This document shows, one piece after another, positions 50,897 through 62,733 of a DNA stretch of 64,000 nt. The stretch comes from Paenirhodobacter hankyongi (lineage in GTDB: Bacteria > Pseudomonadota > Alphaproteobacteria > Rhodobacterales > Rhodobacteraceae). The notes under the pieces were generated by a model. It ran no database searches and was not told the DNA's origin. It saw only the letters and a list, made by a program, of their open reading frames with translations. The position numbers were made by a program, and so were the translations under genes. Location of the stretch: positions 247,737 through 311,736 of the forward strand of contig NZ_RCHI01000003.1 of NCBI RefSeq assembly GCF_003664585.1, in the 5' to 3' direction. Every line of letters starts with the position of its first letter. Within the stretch, counting starts at the first letter, position 1.

Positions 50897-50961
50897 TCGG
50901 AAAGATCCTGTGTGGTCAAGGTTTCAGGAAAAACGGAGCGCCGCCGCCAAGGCCCGGCCGT

Positions 50962-51624
50962 TCAGTGCCAGTGCGGTTCGGGGTCGTCGCCGGGGTCGAT
51001 CACCAGCAACAGCCGGGTCTGGCCGCTGCCCGCGATCGGAGGAGAGCGGTGCAGCACCCCCGGTTCCTCATCGCCCGGCCAGCGCGTGCCGCGCATCAGC
51101 ACGACCGCGCCCGCCGGCGCATCGGCGACCGGCGCCTGAGGATCCGAGCGCGGTGCGCCAAGGGCGAATTCCGTCCCCGCCCCGCGATAGGTACACAGCA
51201 TCCGCAGCCGCAGATTGTCGACGTGAAAGCGTGAACAGGCGTTGGTGCGGATCGCCTGCAGCCGCAGATGCAGCCGCTGCGCCCCGGCGATGGCGGCGAA
51301 CATCTGTGCAAGCGCGGTCACGTCAGCGATCAGCGCGGCGCGCAGCGGCTCCTCGACCAGCCCCGCCGCGGCGCAGGCCTCGCGCAGGCAGGGGCCCACG
51401 CCCTCGAGGCGCACGGTCTCGCGCAGCTCGGGCAGGTTCGCCGCGGGCAGCGCCGCCAGCCCCGCGCCAAGCACCTGCGGCCAGTCGCGCTGCCAGATCG
51501 CCGCGCCGATGCCGCGCGTGCCGATCCGGTGCAGCACCTCGGGGCCCGTGCCCTGCACGATGCCCGCCGCGCGCAGCCCGGCCTGCGGGGGCACTGCGGG
51601 TATGGTCGTCATGCTCTGGTCCAT
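50962..51624 (-). CDS. DUF1826 domain protein
   Basis: A 220-residue protein of the DUF1826 family. It has TRGIGAAIWQRDWP near residue 36, LRLQAIRTNACSRFHVDNLRLRMLCTYRGAGTEFA near 120-155, AGAVVLMRGTRWPGDEEPGVLHRSPPIAGSGQTRLLLVIDPGD near 170-212. The conserved Cys, His and Asp residues (CSRFHVDN, LHRSPP) resemble a metal site in a cupin-like fold, but no activity is established for the family. DUF1826 genes commonly lie beside COG0523 GTPases in zinc-limitation operons, as here. It starts 15 bases after the COG0523 stop. Confidence 0.82.
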   Translation of the reverse strand: MDQSMTTIPAVPPQAGLRAAGIVQGTGPEVLHRIGTRGIGAAIWQRDWPQVLGAGLAALPAANLPELRETVRLEGVGPCLREACAAAGLVEEPLRAALIADVTALAQMFAAIAGAQRLHLRLQAIRTNACSRFHVDNLRLRMLCTYRGAGTEFALGAPRSDPQAPVADAPAGAVVLMRGTRWPGDEEPGVLHRSPPIAGSGQTRLLLVIDPGDDPEPHWH

Positions 51625-51639
51625 GCTGCCCCCCTGCCC

Positions 51640-52869
<1,230 letters not shown>

Positions 52870-52885
52870 GGCGGTCCAGATTTGT

Positions 52886-52904
52886 TATGTTATAATATAA
52901 CTAC
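52886..52904 (-). promoter_or_regulatory. Zur-type operator upstream of the COG0523 operon
   Basis: The core GTTATAATATAAC (52889-52901) is a perfect odd palindrome within TAT...TAC flanks and closely matches the known Zur box form TGTTATANTATAACA. It sits about 20-35 bases upstream of the COG0523 start and contains TATAAT, so a bound repressor would cover the -10. Confidence 0.82.
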
Positions 52905-52958
52905 ATCGCGGCGCCGGGTTCCGCAATGCCCAATCCCGTCCCGGACCGAGATCGGAAA

Positions 52959-52979
52959 TGGCCCGCGGATCGCGGGCCA
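52959..52979 (-). terminator. hairpin at the end of the prp operon
   Basis: Perfect 9-bp inverted repeat TGGCCCGCG / CGCGGGCCA with a 3-base loop, followed on the minus strand by TTTCC, just past the prpB stop at 53001. It also separates this operon from the zinc operon promoter. Confidence 0.6.
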
Positions 52980-53000
52980 GTCCATCGCTCGTCGACAGGG

Positions 53001-53915
53001 TCAGGCGTTCCAGTCCGGCGCGACCGAGGCGGCGATGCTGTGGTCGAGCGCCTCGAAGGCGCCAAGCCCGATGGTGTCGTAGAGCTCCTGCCGGGTCTGC
53101 ATCTCGGGGATCATCGCCGTCGTCGCGCCGTCGCGGGCGATCGCGGCATAGAGCCGTTCCTGTGCCTTGTTCGCGACCCGCAGCGACGAGACCGGCCAGA
53201 TCACCATGTCATAGCCAAGCGCCTCGAACTCGGCCGCGCTCAGCGTGGGCGTGCGGCCGAACTCGGTCATGTTGGCCAGAAGCCTGACCCCGGGCAGCGC
53301 CGCACGGACCTCGCGGAACATCTCGACCGAGGTCAGCGCCTCGGGGAAGATCGCATCCGCCCCCGCCTCCACGTAAAGCTGCGCGCGCGCGATCGCCCCT
53401 TCGAGCCCCTCCGAGGCTGCCGCATCGGTGCGCGCGATGACCACGAGATCGCGCGCCGCCCGTGCCGCCGCCGCGATCTTGGCCGCCATGTCGGCCGCCG
53501 GGGCCAGCTTCTTGTCGTTCAGATGGCCGCATTTCTTCGGCAAGAGCTGATCTTCCAGATGCACGGCGCCGGCGCCTGCCTCCTCGAAGACGCGCACCAT
53601 GTGCATGACGTTCAGCGCCTCGCCATAGCCGGTGTCACCATCGACCAGGAGCGGCAGGCCCGAGGCCCGCGCGATCTGGCGGATGAAGAAGGCGACCTCG
53701 TCCACGGTGATGATGCCAAGGTCGGGTAGCCCCATCGAGGCGGTCATCGCCGCCCCCGAAAGATAGAGCGCGCCAAAGCCCGCGGCTTTCGCCTGCAGTG
53801 CCGCCTGGCCGTTGTGCGCGCCCGGCAGGCGCAGGATGCCGGGCGCATCGAGCGCACGGCGGAAGCGGCGCCCGGCGCTGTCGCCGGGCAGGTCGTCTGC
53901 GATCAGATAGGGCAT
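53001..53915 (-). CDS. prpB: methylisocitrate lyase
   Basis: A 304-residue isocitrate lyase/PEP mutase superfamily enzyme. It contains LPGAHNGQAALQAKAAGFGALYLSGAAMTASMGLPDLGIITVDEV near residues 30-75, the metal site VDGDTGYGEALNV near 92, AGAVHLEDQLLPKKCGHL near 113-130 with the catalytic cysteine in KKCGH, VVIARTDAAASEG near 156, and LLANMTEFGRTP near 214. It splits 2-methylisocitrate into pyruvate and succinate. The neighbouring prpC and prpD give the full 2-methylcitrate cycle for propionate use. It is the last gene of the leftward operon. Confidence 0.94.
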   Translation of the reverse strand: MPYLIADDLPGDSAGRRFRRALDAPGILRLPGAHNGQAALQAKAAGFGALYLSGAAMTASMGLPDLGIITVDEVAFFIRQIARASGLPLLVDGDTGYGEALNVMHMVRVFEEAGAGAVHLEDQLLPKKCGHLNDKKLAPAADMAAKIAAAARAARDLVVIARTDAAASEGLEGAIARAQLYVEAGADAIFPEALTSVEMFREVRAALPGVRLLANMTEFGRTPTLSAAEFEALGYDMVIWPVSSLRVANKAQERLYAAIARDGATTAMIPEMQTRQELYDTIGLGAFEALDHSIAASVAPDWNA

Positions 53916-53919
53916 GGTC

Positions 53920-55089
53920 TCACTCCGGATAGGCGGTCAGCAGGCCGCCGCGCTGCGCGATCGGCAGGAATTTGCGGTCTTCGGGGCCGGTATAGTGGGC
54001 CGAGGGGCGGATGATCTTGTTATCAAGCCGCTGCTCGACCACATGCGCGCCCCAGCCCGCGGTGCGGGCGATGACGAAAATCGGCGTGAACATCGCCGTC
54101 GGCACGCCGAGCAGGTGGTAGGAGACCGCCGAATACCAGTCGAGGTTCGGGAACATCGCCTTCGCGTCCCACATCACCTGCTCGATCCGCTCGGCGACCG
54201 AGAACATCTTCATCGAGCCGGCCTCTTCGGCGAGCTTGCGCGCGACGCGCTTGATGACGACGTTGCGCGGGTCGGAGACGGTATAGACCGGATGACCGAA
54301 GCCGATCACCACCTCCTTCGCCGCGACCCGGGCGCGGATGTCGGCCTCGGCCGCGTCGGGGCTCGGGTAGCGCTTCTGGATCTCGAAGGCGACCTCGTTC
54401 GCGCCGCCGTGCTTGGGCCCGCGCAGCGCGCCGATGGCGCCGGCCACCGCCGAATAAACGTCGGACCCCGTCCCCGCGATCGTGCGCGCGGTGAAGGTCG
54501 AGGCGTTGAACTCGTGCTCGGCATAAAGGATCAGCGTGGTGTGCATCGCCCGCACGTGCTCGGGCGTCGGCGGGGTGCCATGCAGCAGGTGCAGGAAATG
54601 GCCGGCGATGGACTCGTCCCCGGTCTCGACCTCGATCCGCCGTCCGCTCTGCGCGAAGTGATACCAGTACAGCAGCATCGATCCCTGCGCCGCGATCAGC
54701 CGGTCGACGATGTCGCGCGCGCCCGGCGTGTTGTGATCGACGGCCTCCGGCAGCGCGCAGCCCATCGCCGAGACCCCCGAGCGCAGCACATCCATCGGAT
54801 GCGCGGCGGCCGGGATCGCCTCGAGCGTCGCGCGCACCGCCTGCGGCAGGCCGCGCAGCGTGCGCAGCTTCGCCTTGTAGGCAGTCAGCTCCGCCTCGGT
54901 CGGCAGGCTGCCGTGGATCAGCAGATGCGCGATTTCCTCGTACTCGCAGGTCTCGGCGATATCGAGGATGTCATAGCCGCGGTAATGCAGGTCATTGCCG
55001 CTTTGGCCCACCGAACACAGCGCGGTATTGCCCGCCACCACGCCCGAGAGCGCCACCGATTTCTTCGGCTTTCTCACCTCGCCGCTCAT
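53920..55089 (-). CDS. prpC: 2-methylcitrate synthase
   Basis: A 389-residue citrate synthase-family enzyme. It has [51 protein letters not shown] at residues 14-65, catalytic His in [45 protein letters not shown] near 188-230, and [18 protein letters not shown] near 255-272. The GxGHPVY and RGPxHGGANE forms are typical of the 2-methylcitrate group. It condenses propionyl-CoA with oxaloacetate. The start overlaps the prpD stop as ATGA, and its stop is 4 bases from the prpB start. An upstream in-frame extension lies within prpD and was excluded. Confidence 0.94.
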   Translation of the reverse strand: MSGEVRKPKKSVALSGVVAGNTALCSVGQSGNDLHYRGYDILDIAETCEYEEIAHLLIHGSLPTEAELTAYKAKLRTLRGLPQAVRATLEAIPAAAHPMDVLRSGVSAMGCALPEAVDHNTPGARDIVDRLIAAQGSMLLYWYHFAQSGRRIEVETGDESIAGHFLHLLHGTPPTPEHVRAMHTTLILYAEHEFNASTFTARTIAGTGSDVYSAVAGAIGALRGPKHGGANEVAFEIQKRYPSPDAAEADIRARVAAKEVVIGFGHPVYTVSDPRNVVIKRVARKLAEEAGSMKMFSVAERIEQVMWDAKAMFPNLDWYSAVSYHLLGVPTAMFTPIFVIARTAGWGAHVVEQRLDNKIIRPSAHYTGPEDRKFLPIAQRGGLLTAYPE

Positions 55090-56603
55090 TTCGCCCTCCA
55101 GTCGAAGATGCCATGGGGCCGAGCCGAGCCGAGCCGGTCGGCCTCGACCACGAAATTCAGCCGGCCCAGATCGCCCGCCTTCAGATCGGCCAGCCCCTCG
55201 GCCGCCTCGAGGAAGCGTGTCTGTTCGGCCGCGCTCAGCACGCCCTCGGAGAGCGTCAGGAACTTGTGGATGTAATTGCTGCGCACGAAGGGGCGCGCGC
55301 CATCGGGGTGCGCATCGGCCAGCGCCAGCTCGTCGACGATCTTCGAGCCATCGTCGAGCGTCACCGTGACCCGCCCGCCAAAGGCCTTCTCCCTCGGGTC
55401 GCGGGCGTGATAGCGGCGCGTCCATTCCGGGTCCTCGGCGGTCGAGATCTTGTGCCACAGCGCCACGGTCGAGGGCCGCTGCGCGCGCTCGGGGGCATAG
55501 CTCGCCACGTGATGCCAGCCGCCATCCTCCAGCGCGACGGCGAAGATATACATGATCGAATGGTCGAGCGTCTCGCGCGAGGCCTTCGGGTCCATCTTCT
55601 GCGGGTCGTTCGCGCCGGTGCCGATGACGTTGTGGGTGTGGTGCGAGGTCTCGATCAGGATCGAGCCCACCCGCGACAGGTCGCCGATCTTCGGCCCCAT
55701 CCGGCGGGCGAGGTCGATCAGCGCCTGGCTCTGGTATTCGGCCGAATGCTCCTTGGTATAGGTGTCGAGGATCGCGCGCTTGGCCTCACCCGGTTCGGGC
55801 AGCGGCACGTGATAGACCGCCTCGGGCCCGCCCAGCATCCAGGCGATGAAGCCGTCCTCGCCCTCCCAGGCGGGGCTCGGCGCGCCCTCGCCGCGCATCA
55901 CCCGGTCCACCGCCTCGATCGCCATCTTGCCGGCGAAGGCGGGGGCATAGGCCTTCCACGAGGAAATCTCGCCCTTGCGGCTTTGGCGCGTGGTGGTGGT
56001 GACGTGCAGCGCCTGCTGGATCGCCTGATAAATCACCTCGACGGGCAGGTTCAGCGCGGTGCCGATGCCGGCCGCGGCCGAGGGGCCGAGATGGGCGATG
56101 TGGTCGATCTTGTGCTCGTGCAGGCAGATCCCCTTCACCAGGTCGACCTGGATTTCATAGCCGGTGGCCAGACCGCGGATCAGATCCGCCCCCGACAGCC
56201 CGCAATGCTGCGCCACCGCCAGGATCGGCGGGATATTGTCGCCCGGATGCGAATATTCCGCGGCCAGGAAAGTGTCGTGGAAATCCAGTTCGCGCACCGC
56301 CGTGCCATTCGCCCAGGCCGCCCATTCCGGGCTGACCCGGGTGCCCTCGGCCATGCCGAAGACCGTGGCGCCCGGCGCATAGGGGTGGCACAGCGCCTGC
56401 GCCCGGGCCGAGGCGACGGGCCGGCGCGCGACCGAGGCCGCTGCCACCGCCGCATTGTCGATCACCCGGTTGATGATCATCTCGGTCACATCGGCCCCGA
56501 CCGCCACCGGGTCGGCCGCCACCTCGGCGATCTTCCACGCCAGTTGGTCCTCGCGCGCCAGATGCTCAGCAGAGCGAAAGCGCCGCACCTCATGCATTTT
56601 CAT
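55086..56603 (-). CDS. prpD: 2-methylcitrate dehydratase (MmgE/PrpD family)
   Basis: A 505-residue PrpD. It has [22 protein letters not shown] near residues 42-63, [37 protein letters not shown] near 96-132, [25 protein letters not shown] near 160-184 and [26 protein letters not shown] near 205-230. These are hallmarks of PrpD rather than of the shorter cis-aconitate decarboxylases. It dehydrates 2-methylcitrate without an iron-sulfur cluster. The start at 56603 overlaps the thioesterase stop by 4 bases, so transcription enters from the thioesterase side. Confidence 0.94.
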   Translation of the reverse strand: MKMHEVRRFRSAEHLAREDQLAWKIAEVAADPVAVGADVTEMIINRVIDNAAVAAASVARRPVASARAQALCHPYAPGATVFGMAEGTRVSPEWAAWANGTAVRELDFHDTFLAAEYSHPGDNIPPILAVAQHCGLSGADLIRGLATGYEIQVDLVKGICLHEHKIDHIAHLGPSAAAGIGTALNLPVEVIYQAIQQALHVTTTTRQSRKGEISSWKAYAPAFAGKMAIEAVDRVMRGEGAPSPAWEGEDGFIAWMLGGPEAVYHVPLPEPGEAKRAILDTYTKEHSAEYQSQALIDLARRMGPKIGDLSRVGSILIETSHHTHNVIGTGANDPQKMDPKASRETLDHSIMYIFAVALEDGGWHHVASYAPERAQRPSTVALWHKISTAEDPEWTRRYHARDPREKAFGGRVTVTLDDGSKIVDELALADAHPDGARPFVRSNYIHKFLTLSEGVLSAAEQTRFLEAAEGLADLKAGDLGRLNFVVEADRLGSARPHGIFDWRAK

Positions 56604-57004
56604 GCCCTTGTCTCCTTCCTTTGAGTGTCTTCGGCGATCGCCCGCGGCCGCCCGGCCCCGTCCACCGCCACCATCTCGAACCGCCCCTGCAGGACCGCGC
56701 GCCGCGCGCCGGTGCCCAAGTCCTCGGCCACGCCCGCGACCGAAACGCTCATCGAGCTGCGCCCGACGCGGATCACCTCGGAGCGCAGCTCCAGAAGTTC
56801 CCCCACCCGGATCGGGGTGGCGAAATCCACCCGGTCCGAGCGCGCCATCACCACCGCTCCGCGCGCCCGCCGGATCGCCACGACGAAGGCGGCCTTCGCC
56901 ATCAGGGCAAGCGCATTGCCACCGAACAGCGTGCCGTAATGGTTCGCCTGCTCGGGGAAGATCATCTCGACCATCACGGCCGGGTCGTCGGGGATGCGGG
57001 TCAT
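56600..57004 (-). CDS. acyl-CoA thioesterase (hotdog fold), first gene of the prp operon
   Basis: A 134-residue hotdog thioesterase of the YciA/BFIT type. It begins [49 protein letters not shown], with the catalytic-region motif NHYGTLFGG, then [38 protein letters not shown]. It probably hydrolyses excess short-chain acyl-CoA such as propionyl-CoA and so recycles CoA when the cycle is overloaded; this role is inferred from its place at the head of the prp operon. AAAGGAG lies 6 bases before the ATG at 57004. The operon is divergent from the XRE-type regulator. Confidence 0.85.
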   Translation of the reverse strand: MTRIPDDPAVMVEMIFPEQANHYGTLFGGNALALMAKAAFVVAIRRARGAVVMARSDRVDFATPIRVGELLELRSEVIRVGRSSMSVSVAGVAEDLGTGARRAVLQGRFEMVAVDGAGRPRAIAEDTQRKETRA

Positions 57005-57063
57005 GCGGGGCTCCTTTGCCGATCGTCTCGGGACCGGCAGGAAGACCTTTTCACAACAGAACA

Positions 57064-57131
57064 TTCAGTTTAAACTACTGAAAATGCTTATGTTTGTGAA
57101 TGAATGCCGCAGATTTTGCGAATATTGCGAA
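57064..57131. promoter_or_regulatory. operator region between the prp operon and its regulator
   Basis: Two signals lie in the 137-base divergent gap. One is TTCAGT-N7-ACTGAA (57064-57082) with the internal perfect palindrome AGTTTAAACT (57067-57076). The other is a tandem TTGCGAA-TA-TTGCGAA (57116-57122 and 57125-57131), close to the regulator start. Either could be bound by the XRE-type regulator. Confidence 0.6.
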
Positions 57132-57141
57132 GGATTGGACG

Positions 57142-58527
57142 ATGAAGAAGCCCTTCATGGGGGTGCGCCTGCGCCGGCTGCGCGAGGAACACGGCATGAC
57201 GCAGGTGGCGCTGGCGCGCGCGCTGGAACTCAGCCCGAGCTATCTGAACCAGATGGAGAAGAACCAGCGCCCGCTGACGGTGCCGGTGCTGCTCAAGCTG
57301 AACGCGGTCTTCGGGCTGGACGTGCAGCTGTTCTCGGAATCCGAGGAGGCGCGGCTGATCCCCGACCTGCGTGCGGCGCTCGCCGATCAGGGCGCCAGCG
57401 CCTCGATGGTCGAGCTGCGCGAACTGGCCGCCAACATGCCCGGCGTCGCCCGCACGATCATCGCGATGCAGGCGCGGTTGCGCGAGAATGCCGAGCGGAT
57501 CGACCTGATGAACGGGCGGATCATCGGCGGGCTCGGCAGCGCCCCCGCCCCGTTCGAGGCGGTGCGCGACTGGTTCTACGTGCAGCGCAACTACATCCCG
57601 AGCCTCGACGAGGCGGCCGAGGAGATCGGCCGCGGCCTGCGCCCCGGGAGGATGGCCGAGGGGCTGACCGACCGGCTGGCCGGACGGCACGGCATCCGCG
57701 TCACGCTCGACGAGAATGCCCCCGCGCTGCGCCGCCACGACCCGGCGGCGCGGGTGCTGCACCTGTCGACCCGGCTGCGCCCCGGCCAGCGCGCCTTCCA
57801 GATGGCGACGCAGATCGCCTTTCTCGAACAGCGCGCCGAGATCGACCGGCTCACCGCCGAGGCCGGCATGGAAAGTGACGAGGCGCGCGACCTGCTGCGC
57901 ATCGGCCTGGCGAATTACTTCGCCGGCGCGCTGATCCTGCCCTATGGCGCCTTCATCGCGGCGGCCGAGACCGAGCGCTATGACATCGAACTGCTGGCGC
58001 GCCGCTTCGGCGTCGGCTTCGAGACGACCTGCCACCGGCTCTCGACGCTGCAGCGGCCGCAGGCGCGCGGCGTGCCGTTCTTCTTCATCCGGGTCGACCG
58101 CGCCGGCAATATCTCGAAACGGCAGTCGGCGACCGATTTCCATTTCTCGCGGATCGGCGGTTCCTGCCCGCTGTGGAACGTCTACGAGGCGTTCTCGCGC
58201 CCCGGCGAGCTGCTGACGCAGGTGGCGCAGATGCCCGACGGGCGGTCCTACCTGTGGGTGGCGCGCACCGTCAGCCATGGCGCGGGCGGCTATGGCGCGC
58301 CCATCAAGCGCTTTGCCGTGGCGCTCGGCTGCGATCTCGCCCATGCGGAACGGCTGGTCTATGCACGGGGGATCGAGCTGCGCAATCCCGCGCGGGCCAC
58401 GCCGATCGGTGCGGGCTGCAAGATCTGCGACCGCCCCGCCTGCCCGCAGCGCGCCTTTCCGATGACCGGGCGCCCCCTGCGCCCCGACCCGGACCGCTCC
58501 CGCTTCACCCCCTACTCCAGCGACTGA
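57142..58527 (+). CDS. short-chain acyl-CoA-type XRE transcriptional regulator (RamB/ScfR-like)
   Basis: A 461-residue regulator. The N-terminal XRE HTH is GVRLRRLREEHGMTQVALARALELSPSYLNQMEKNQRPLTVPVLLKLNAVFGLDV at residues 6-60. The middle carries an ImmA/IrrE-like segment (HLSTRLRPGQRAFQMATQIAFLEQRAEID), followed by the ICL regulatory domain (DUF2083) with FFFIRVDRAGNISKRQSATDFHFSRIGGSCPLWNVYEAF near 315-353. A cysteine-rich end (GCKICDRPACPQRAFP) follows. Members control acetate, glyoxylate or propionate genes and are divergent from prp operons. ATG 57142 (MKKPFMG) has AAGGA upstream; an earlier ATG at 57100 overlaps the operator and was rejected. Confidence 0.9.
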   Translation: MKKPFMGVRLRRLREEHGMTQVALARALELSPSYLNQMEKNQRPLTVPVLLKLNAVFGLDVQLFSESEEARLIPDLRAALADQGASASMVELRELAANMPGVARTIIAMQARLRENAERIDLMNGRIIGGLGSAPAPFEAVRDWFYVQRNYIPSLDEAAEEIGRGLRPGRMAEGLTDRLAGRHGIRVTLDENAPALRRHDPAARVLHLSTRLRPGQRAFQMATQIAFLEQRAEIDRLTAEAGMESDEARDLLRIGLANYFAGALILPYGAFIAAAETERYDIELLARRFGVGFETTCHRLSTLQRPQARGVPFFFIRVDRAGNISKRQSATDFHFSRIGGSCPLWNVYEAFSRPGELLTQVAQMPDGRSYLWVARTVSHGAGGYGAPIKRFAVALGCDLAHAERLVYARGIELRNPARATPIGAGCKICDRPACPQRAFPMTGRPLRPDPDRSRFTPYSSD

Positions 58528-58535
58528 ACCGAGAT

Positions 58536-58562
58536 CGCCGCCCCCGGGATGCGGGAGCGGCG
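58536..58562. terminator. hairpin between convergent regulator and nrdF
   Basis: CGCCGC...GCGGCG outer stem (58536-58541 and 58557-58562) enclosing a further CCCG/CGGG pairing with one mismatch, in the 42-base gap between the stops at 58527 and 58570. No strong T-run is present on either side. Confidence 0.45.
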
Positions 58563-58569
58563 GACCACC

Positions 58570-59616
<1,047 letters not shown>

Positions 59617-59629
59617 TCACGATCCCCCC

Positions 59630-61810
59630 TCACAGCGAGCACGACACGCAGCCCTGCACCTCGGTCCCCTCGAGGGCCATCTGCCGCAGGCGGATGTAGT
59701 AGATCGTCTTGATCCCCGCCTTCCAGGCATGGATCTGCGCGCGGTTGATGTCGCGCGTGCTGGCCGTGTCCTTGAAGAACAGCGTCAGCGACAGCCCCTG
59801 ATCGACATGCTGGGTCGCGGCCGCATAGGTGTCGATGATCGCCTCGGGCCCGATCTCATAGGCGTCGCGATAGAACTCGAGGTTCTCGTTCGTCATATAG
59901 GCGGCGGGGTAATAGACCCGGCCGATCTTGCCCTCTTTCCGGATCTCGATCTTCGCGGTGATCGGATGGATCGAGGAGGTGGCGTTGTTGATGTAACTGA
60001 TCGAGCCGGTGGGCGGCACCGCCTGCAGGTTGCGGTTGTAAAGCCCGTCCGCCATCACCGCATCGCGCAGGCGCCCCCAATCCGCACGGGTGGGCACGGC
60101 GATGCCGAAACGCTCAAAAAGGCCGGCCACCGTTTGGGTCTCGGGCAGCCAATCGCGGGTGACGTATTTCCCGAAGAAACTGCCGTCGGAATATTTCGAT
60201 TTCTCGAAGCCCGCGAAGCTGCGGCCGCGCTCGCGCGCCAGCGCATTCGAGGCGCGCAGGCAATGATAGAGCACCGTGGCGAAATAGATATTGGTGAAGT
60301 CGATGCCCTCGGGGCTGCCGTAATGGATGCGCTCGCGGGCAAGAAAGCCGTGCAGGTTCATCTGGCCCAGCCCGATCGCGTGGCTCTCGTCATTGCCGCG
60401 CCGGATCGAGGGGACGGAGTCGATCGCCGACATCTCGGAGACCGCATTGAGCGCCCGCACCGCGGTCTCGACCGTGGCGCCGAGGTCGCCGCCATCCATC
60501 GCCCGCGCGATGTTGAGCGAGCCGAGGTTGCACGAGATGTCGGTGCCGAGGTGGCGATAGCTTAGGTCGTCGTTGAACTCCGACGCCTCGTTCACCTGCA
60601 GGATTTCCGAGCACAGGTTCGACATGGTGATCCGCCCCGCCACCGGGTTCGCCCGGTTTACCGTGTCCTCGAACATCAGGTACGGATAGCCGCTCTCGAA
60701 CTGGATCTCGGCGAGCGTCTGGAAGAAGGCACGCGCATTGATCTTGCGCTTGCGGATCTTCGGGTTGTCGACCATCTCGCGGTAGCGCTCGGTCACCGAG
60801 ATCTCCGAGAAGGGCTTGCCATAGACCTTCTCCACGTCATGCGGCGAGAACAGGTACATCTCCTCGTTGCGCTTCGCGAGTTCGAAGGTGATGTCGGGGA
60901 TGACGACGCCAAGGGACAGCGTCTTGATCCGGATCTTCTCGTCGGCATTCTCGCGCTTGGTGTCGAGGAAACGCAGGATGTCGGGGTGATGGGCGTTCAG
61001 ATAGACCGCCCCCGCGCCCTGCCGCGCGCCCAGCTGGTTGGCATAGCTGAAACTGTCCTCGAGCAGCTTCATCACCGGGATCACCCCCGAGGACTGGTTC
61101 TCGATCCCCTTGATCGCCGCGCCATGCTCGCGGATGTTGGTCAGCATCAGGGCCACGCCCCCGCCGCGTTTCGACAGCTGCAGCGCCGAATTGATCGCCC
61201 GGCCGATACTCTCCATGTTGTCCTCGATGCGCAGCAGGAAGCACGAGATCAGCTCGCCGCGCTGCGCCTTGCCGGCATTGAGGAAGGTGGGCGTCGCCGG
61301 CTGGAACCGGCCCGCGAGCATCTCCTGCATCAACCGCAGCGCCAGCGCCTCGTCGCCGCGGGCGAGCGTCAGCGCGACCATCACCACCCGGTCCTCGAAT
61401 CGTTCGAGGTAGCGCTTCCCGTCGCGGGTCTTCAGCGTGTAGCTGGTGTAATACTTGAACGCGCCCAGAAAGGTCGGGAAGCGGAACTTGGCGCGGAAGG
61501 CAGCGTCCCAGATCCGCGCGAGGAAACCGGCGTCGTACTGGTCAAGGACATGGCCCTCGTAATAGCCCTCCTCGACCAGGTAGCGCAGCTTTTCCTCGAG
61601 CGAGTGGAAGAACACCGTGTTCTGGTTCACATGGCTGAGGAAATACTGCCGCGCGGCCATGCGGTCGGCGTCGAAGCGGATGCGCCCCTGATCGTCGTAA
61701 AGGTTCAGCATCGCGTTCAGCGCATGATAGTCGAGCCCCTGCCATTCGGCGGGCACGCCCTTGGCCGGGGCGGCGTCGCTCAGATCGCGGTCGAGAATTG
61801 CGTCTTCCAA
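59630..61810 (-). CDS. nrdE: class Ib ribonucleotide reductase large subunit
   Basis: A 726-residue R1 protein. Key segments are [44 protein letters not shown] near the N-terminus, [25 protein letters not shown] near 160-185 with an active-site cysteine in LISCF, and [23 protein letters not shown] near 205. [15 protein letters not shown] near 390 (thiyl-radical Cys region), [16 protein letters not shown] and the tail [10 protein letters not shown] with the C-terminal redox cysteines (CVSC) follow. There is no N-terminal ATP-cone, as in class Ib. It reduces ribonucleoside diphosphates. The proposed start is TTG at 61810, inside the end of nrdI; no ATG lies near the conserved start. Confidence 0.93.
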   Translation of the reverse strand: MEDAILDRDLSDAAPAKGVPAEWQGLDYHALNAMLNLYDDQGRIRFDADRMAARQYFLSHVNQNTVFFHSLEEKLRYLVEEGYYEGHVLDQYDAGFLARIWDAAFRAKFRFPTFLGAFKYYTSYTLKTRDGKRYLERFEDRVVMVALTLARGDEALALRLMQEMLAGRFQPATPTFLNAGKAQRGELISCFLLRIEDNMESIGRAINSALQLSKRGGGVALMLTNIREHGAAIKGIENQSSGVIPVMKLLEDSFSYANQLGARQGAGAVYLNAHHPDILRFLDTKRENADEKIRIKTLSLGVVIPDITFELAKRNEEMYLFSPHDVEKVYGKPFSEISVTERYREMVDNPKIRKRKINARAFFQTLAEIQFESGYPYLMFEDTVNRANPVAGRITMSNLCSEILQVNEASEFNDDLSYRHLGTDISCNLGSLNIARAMDGGDLGATVETAVRALNAVSEMSAIDSVPSIRRGNDESHAIGLGQMNLHGFLARERIHYGSPEGIDFTNIYFATVLYHCLRASNALARERGRSFAGFEKSKYSDGSFFGKYVTRDWLPETQTVAGLFERFGIAVPTRADWGRLRDAVMADGLYNRNLQAVPPTGSISYINNATSSIHPITAKIEIRKEGKIGRVYYPAAYMTNENLEFYRDAYEIGPEAIIDTYAAATQHVDQGLSLTLFFKDTASTRDINRAQIHAWKAGIKTIYYIRLRQMALEGTEVQGCVSCSL

Positions 61811-62196
61811 AACCTGTCCAGTCCTTCTGTGACACGGGCGATATCGGTGGGCGTGCCGGCCAGCTCGAAACGATAGAGCAGCGGCACCGCGCATTTTTGC
61901 GCGATGACATCGCCGGCAAGCGCGAAGAGCGCGCCGAAATTGCGGTTGCCGCCGGCGATCACGCCACGCAGCCGGGCGCGGGTGTCCGGGTCGTTCAGAA
62001 ACCGGATCACCTGTTTATGGACGGCGCCGCGCCCTGCCCCGTCGGCATAGGTCGGCGTCACCAGAACGAAGGGCGCGCGGGGGGCGGGCATCGGCGCGTC
62101 GGCCGCGACCGGGATCCGATCGGCGGGCAGGCCGAGCGCGCGGATGAAGCGCGCGGTATTGCCCGAACGCGAGGAGAAATAGACAAGCCCGCCCAT
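61780..62196 (-). CDS. nrdI: flavodoxin-like activator of class Ib ribonucleotide reductase
   Basis: A 138-residue flavodoxin-like protein. [20 protein letters not shown] at residues 3-22 is the FMN phosphate loop, [29 protein letters not shown] follows near 48-76, and [44 protein letters not shown] near 85-128 has the GNRNFG signature of NrdI. It supplies the oxidant for assembling the dimanganese tyrosyl cofactor of NrdF, which suggests manganese use under iron limitation. The ATG at 62196 is 4 bases from the nrdH stop; its end overlaps nrdE by about 30 bases. Confidence 0.95.
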   Translation of the reverse strand: MGGLVYFSSRSGNTARFIRALGLPADRIPVAADAPMPAPRAPFVLVTPTYADGAGRGAVHKQVIRFLNDPDTRARLRGVIAGGNRNFGALFALAGDVIAQKCAVPLLYRFELAGTPTDIARVTEGLDRFWKTQFSTAI

Positions 62197-62200
62197 CCGC

Positions 62201-62422
62201 TCAGGCCAGCGCCGCGATCTTGTCGGGCCGGAACCCCGCCCAGTGGTCATCGCCGGTCATCACCACCGGCGCCTGCCGATAGCCGAGCTCGGTCACCCGG
62301 GCGAGCGCCTCGGCATCCTCAGTCAGGTCGACGAGATCGAAGGCGAGCCCCTTCGCCGCCAGCGCGCGGGTGGTCGCGGTGCATTGCACGCAGGCCGGTT
62401 TGGAATAGACGGTGATGCTCAT
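62201..62422 (-). CDS. nrdH: glutaredoxin-like electron donor of class Ib ribonucleotide reductase
   Basis: A 73-residue NrdH-redoxin: [67 protein letters not shown]. It has the CxxC motif CVQC near residue 10 and the [17 protein letters not shown] end that identifies NrdH rather than ordinary glutaredoxins. It passes electrons from thioredoxin reductase to NrdE. It is the first gene of the operon and lies about 110 bases downstream of the cobalamin riboswitch. AAAAGGG precedes the ATG at 62422. Confidence 0.95.
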   Translation of the reverse strand: MSITVYSKPACVQCTATTRALAAKGLAFDLVDLTEDAEALARVTELGYRQAPVVMTGDDHWAGFRPDKIAALA

Positions 62423-62531
62423 CTCGGGTCCCTTTTCTGTGCCATCTGCTGGCCGGGGATCAGGGACGCGGACAGATGCGGACGCGCCGCATTGCACAAC
62501 GCCTCCGGGCCCACCGACCGGTTCGTCTTTT

Positions 62532-62698
62532 CTGTCCTGGCAGGTCTCCTGGCTCGCGGTTCGATCGCTTTCCCCTCCTTCCCGGCGCGATGCGCCAGTG
62601 GATCGACGGGGTCGGCTCACCGCTCACAGTTGCGGGGGCAGCGCCGGTCTTACACCGGCTTCCCTTTTCACCCGCGACGAGTCGCGGGCACCAAGACA
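62532..62698 (-). promoter_or_regulatory. cobalamin (B12) riboswitch in the nrdHIEF leader
   Basis: Read leftward, the leader contains the conserved AdoCbl riboswitch blocks in order: GGTGCCC near 62690, GGGAAGCCGGTG leading into GCCGGTGTAAGACCGGC (62643-62659), CCCCGCAACTGTGAG (62623-62637) and finally the B12 box GCCAGGAGACCTGC (62540-62553). About 110 bases of expression platform separate it from nrdH. No clear terminator hairpin was found there; sequestration of the nrdH ribosome site is equally possible. When B12 is plentiful it should lower expression of this B12-independent reductase. Confidence 0.93.
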
Positions 62699-62704
62699 AC
62701 ATCA

Positions 62705-62733
62705 TTTAGATACACCCGGGGCAAACATGTCAA
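62705..62733 (-). promoter_or_regulatory. promoter of the riboswitch-nrdHIEF transcript
   Basis: On the minus strand TTGACA (62728-62733) is followed after 17 bases by TCTAAA (62705-62710), or after 15 by TATCTA. This places the start point just upstream of the riboswitch. Confidence 0.6.
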
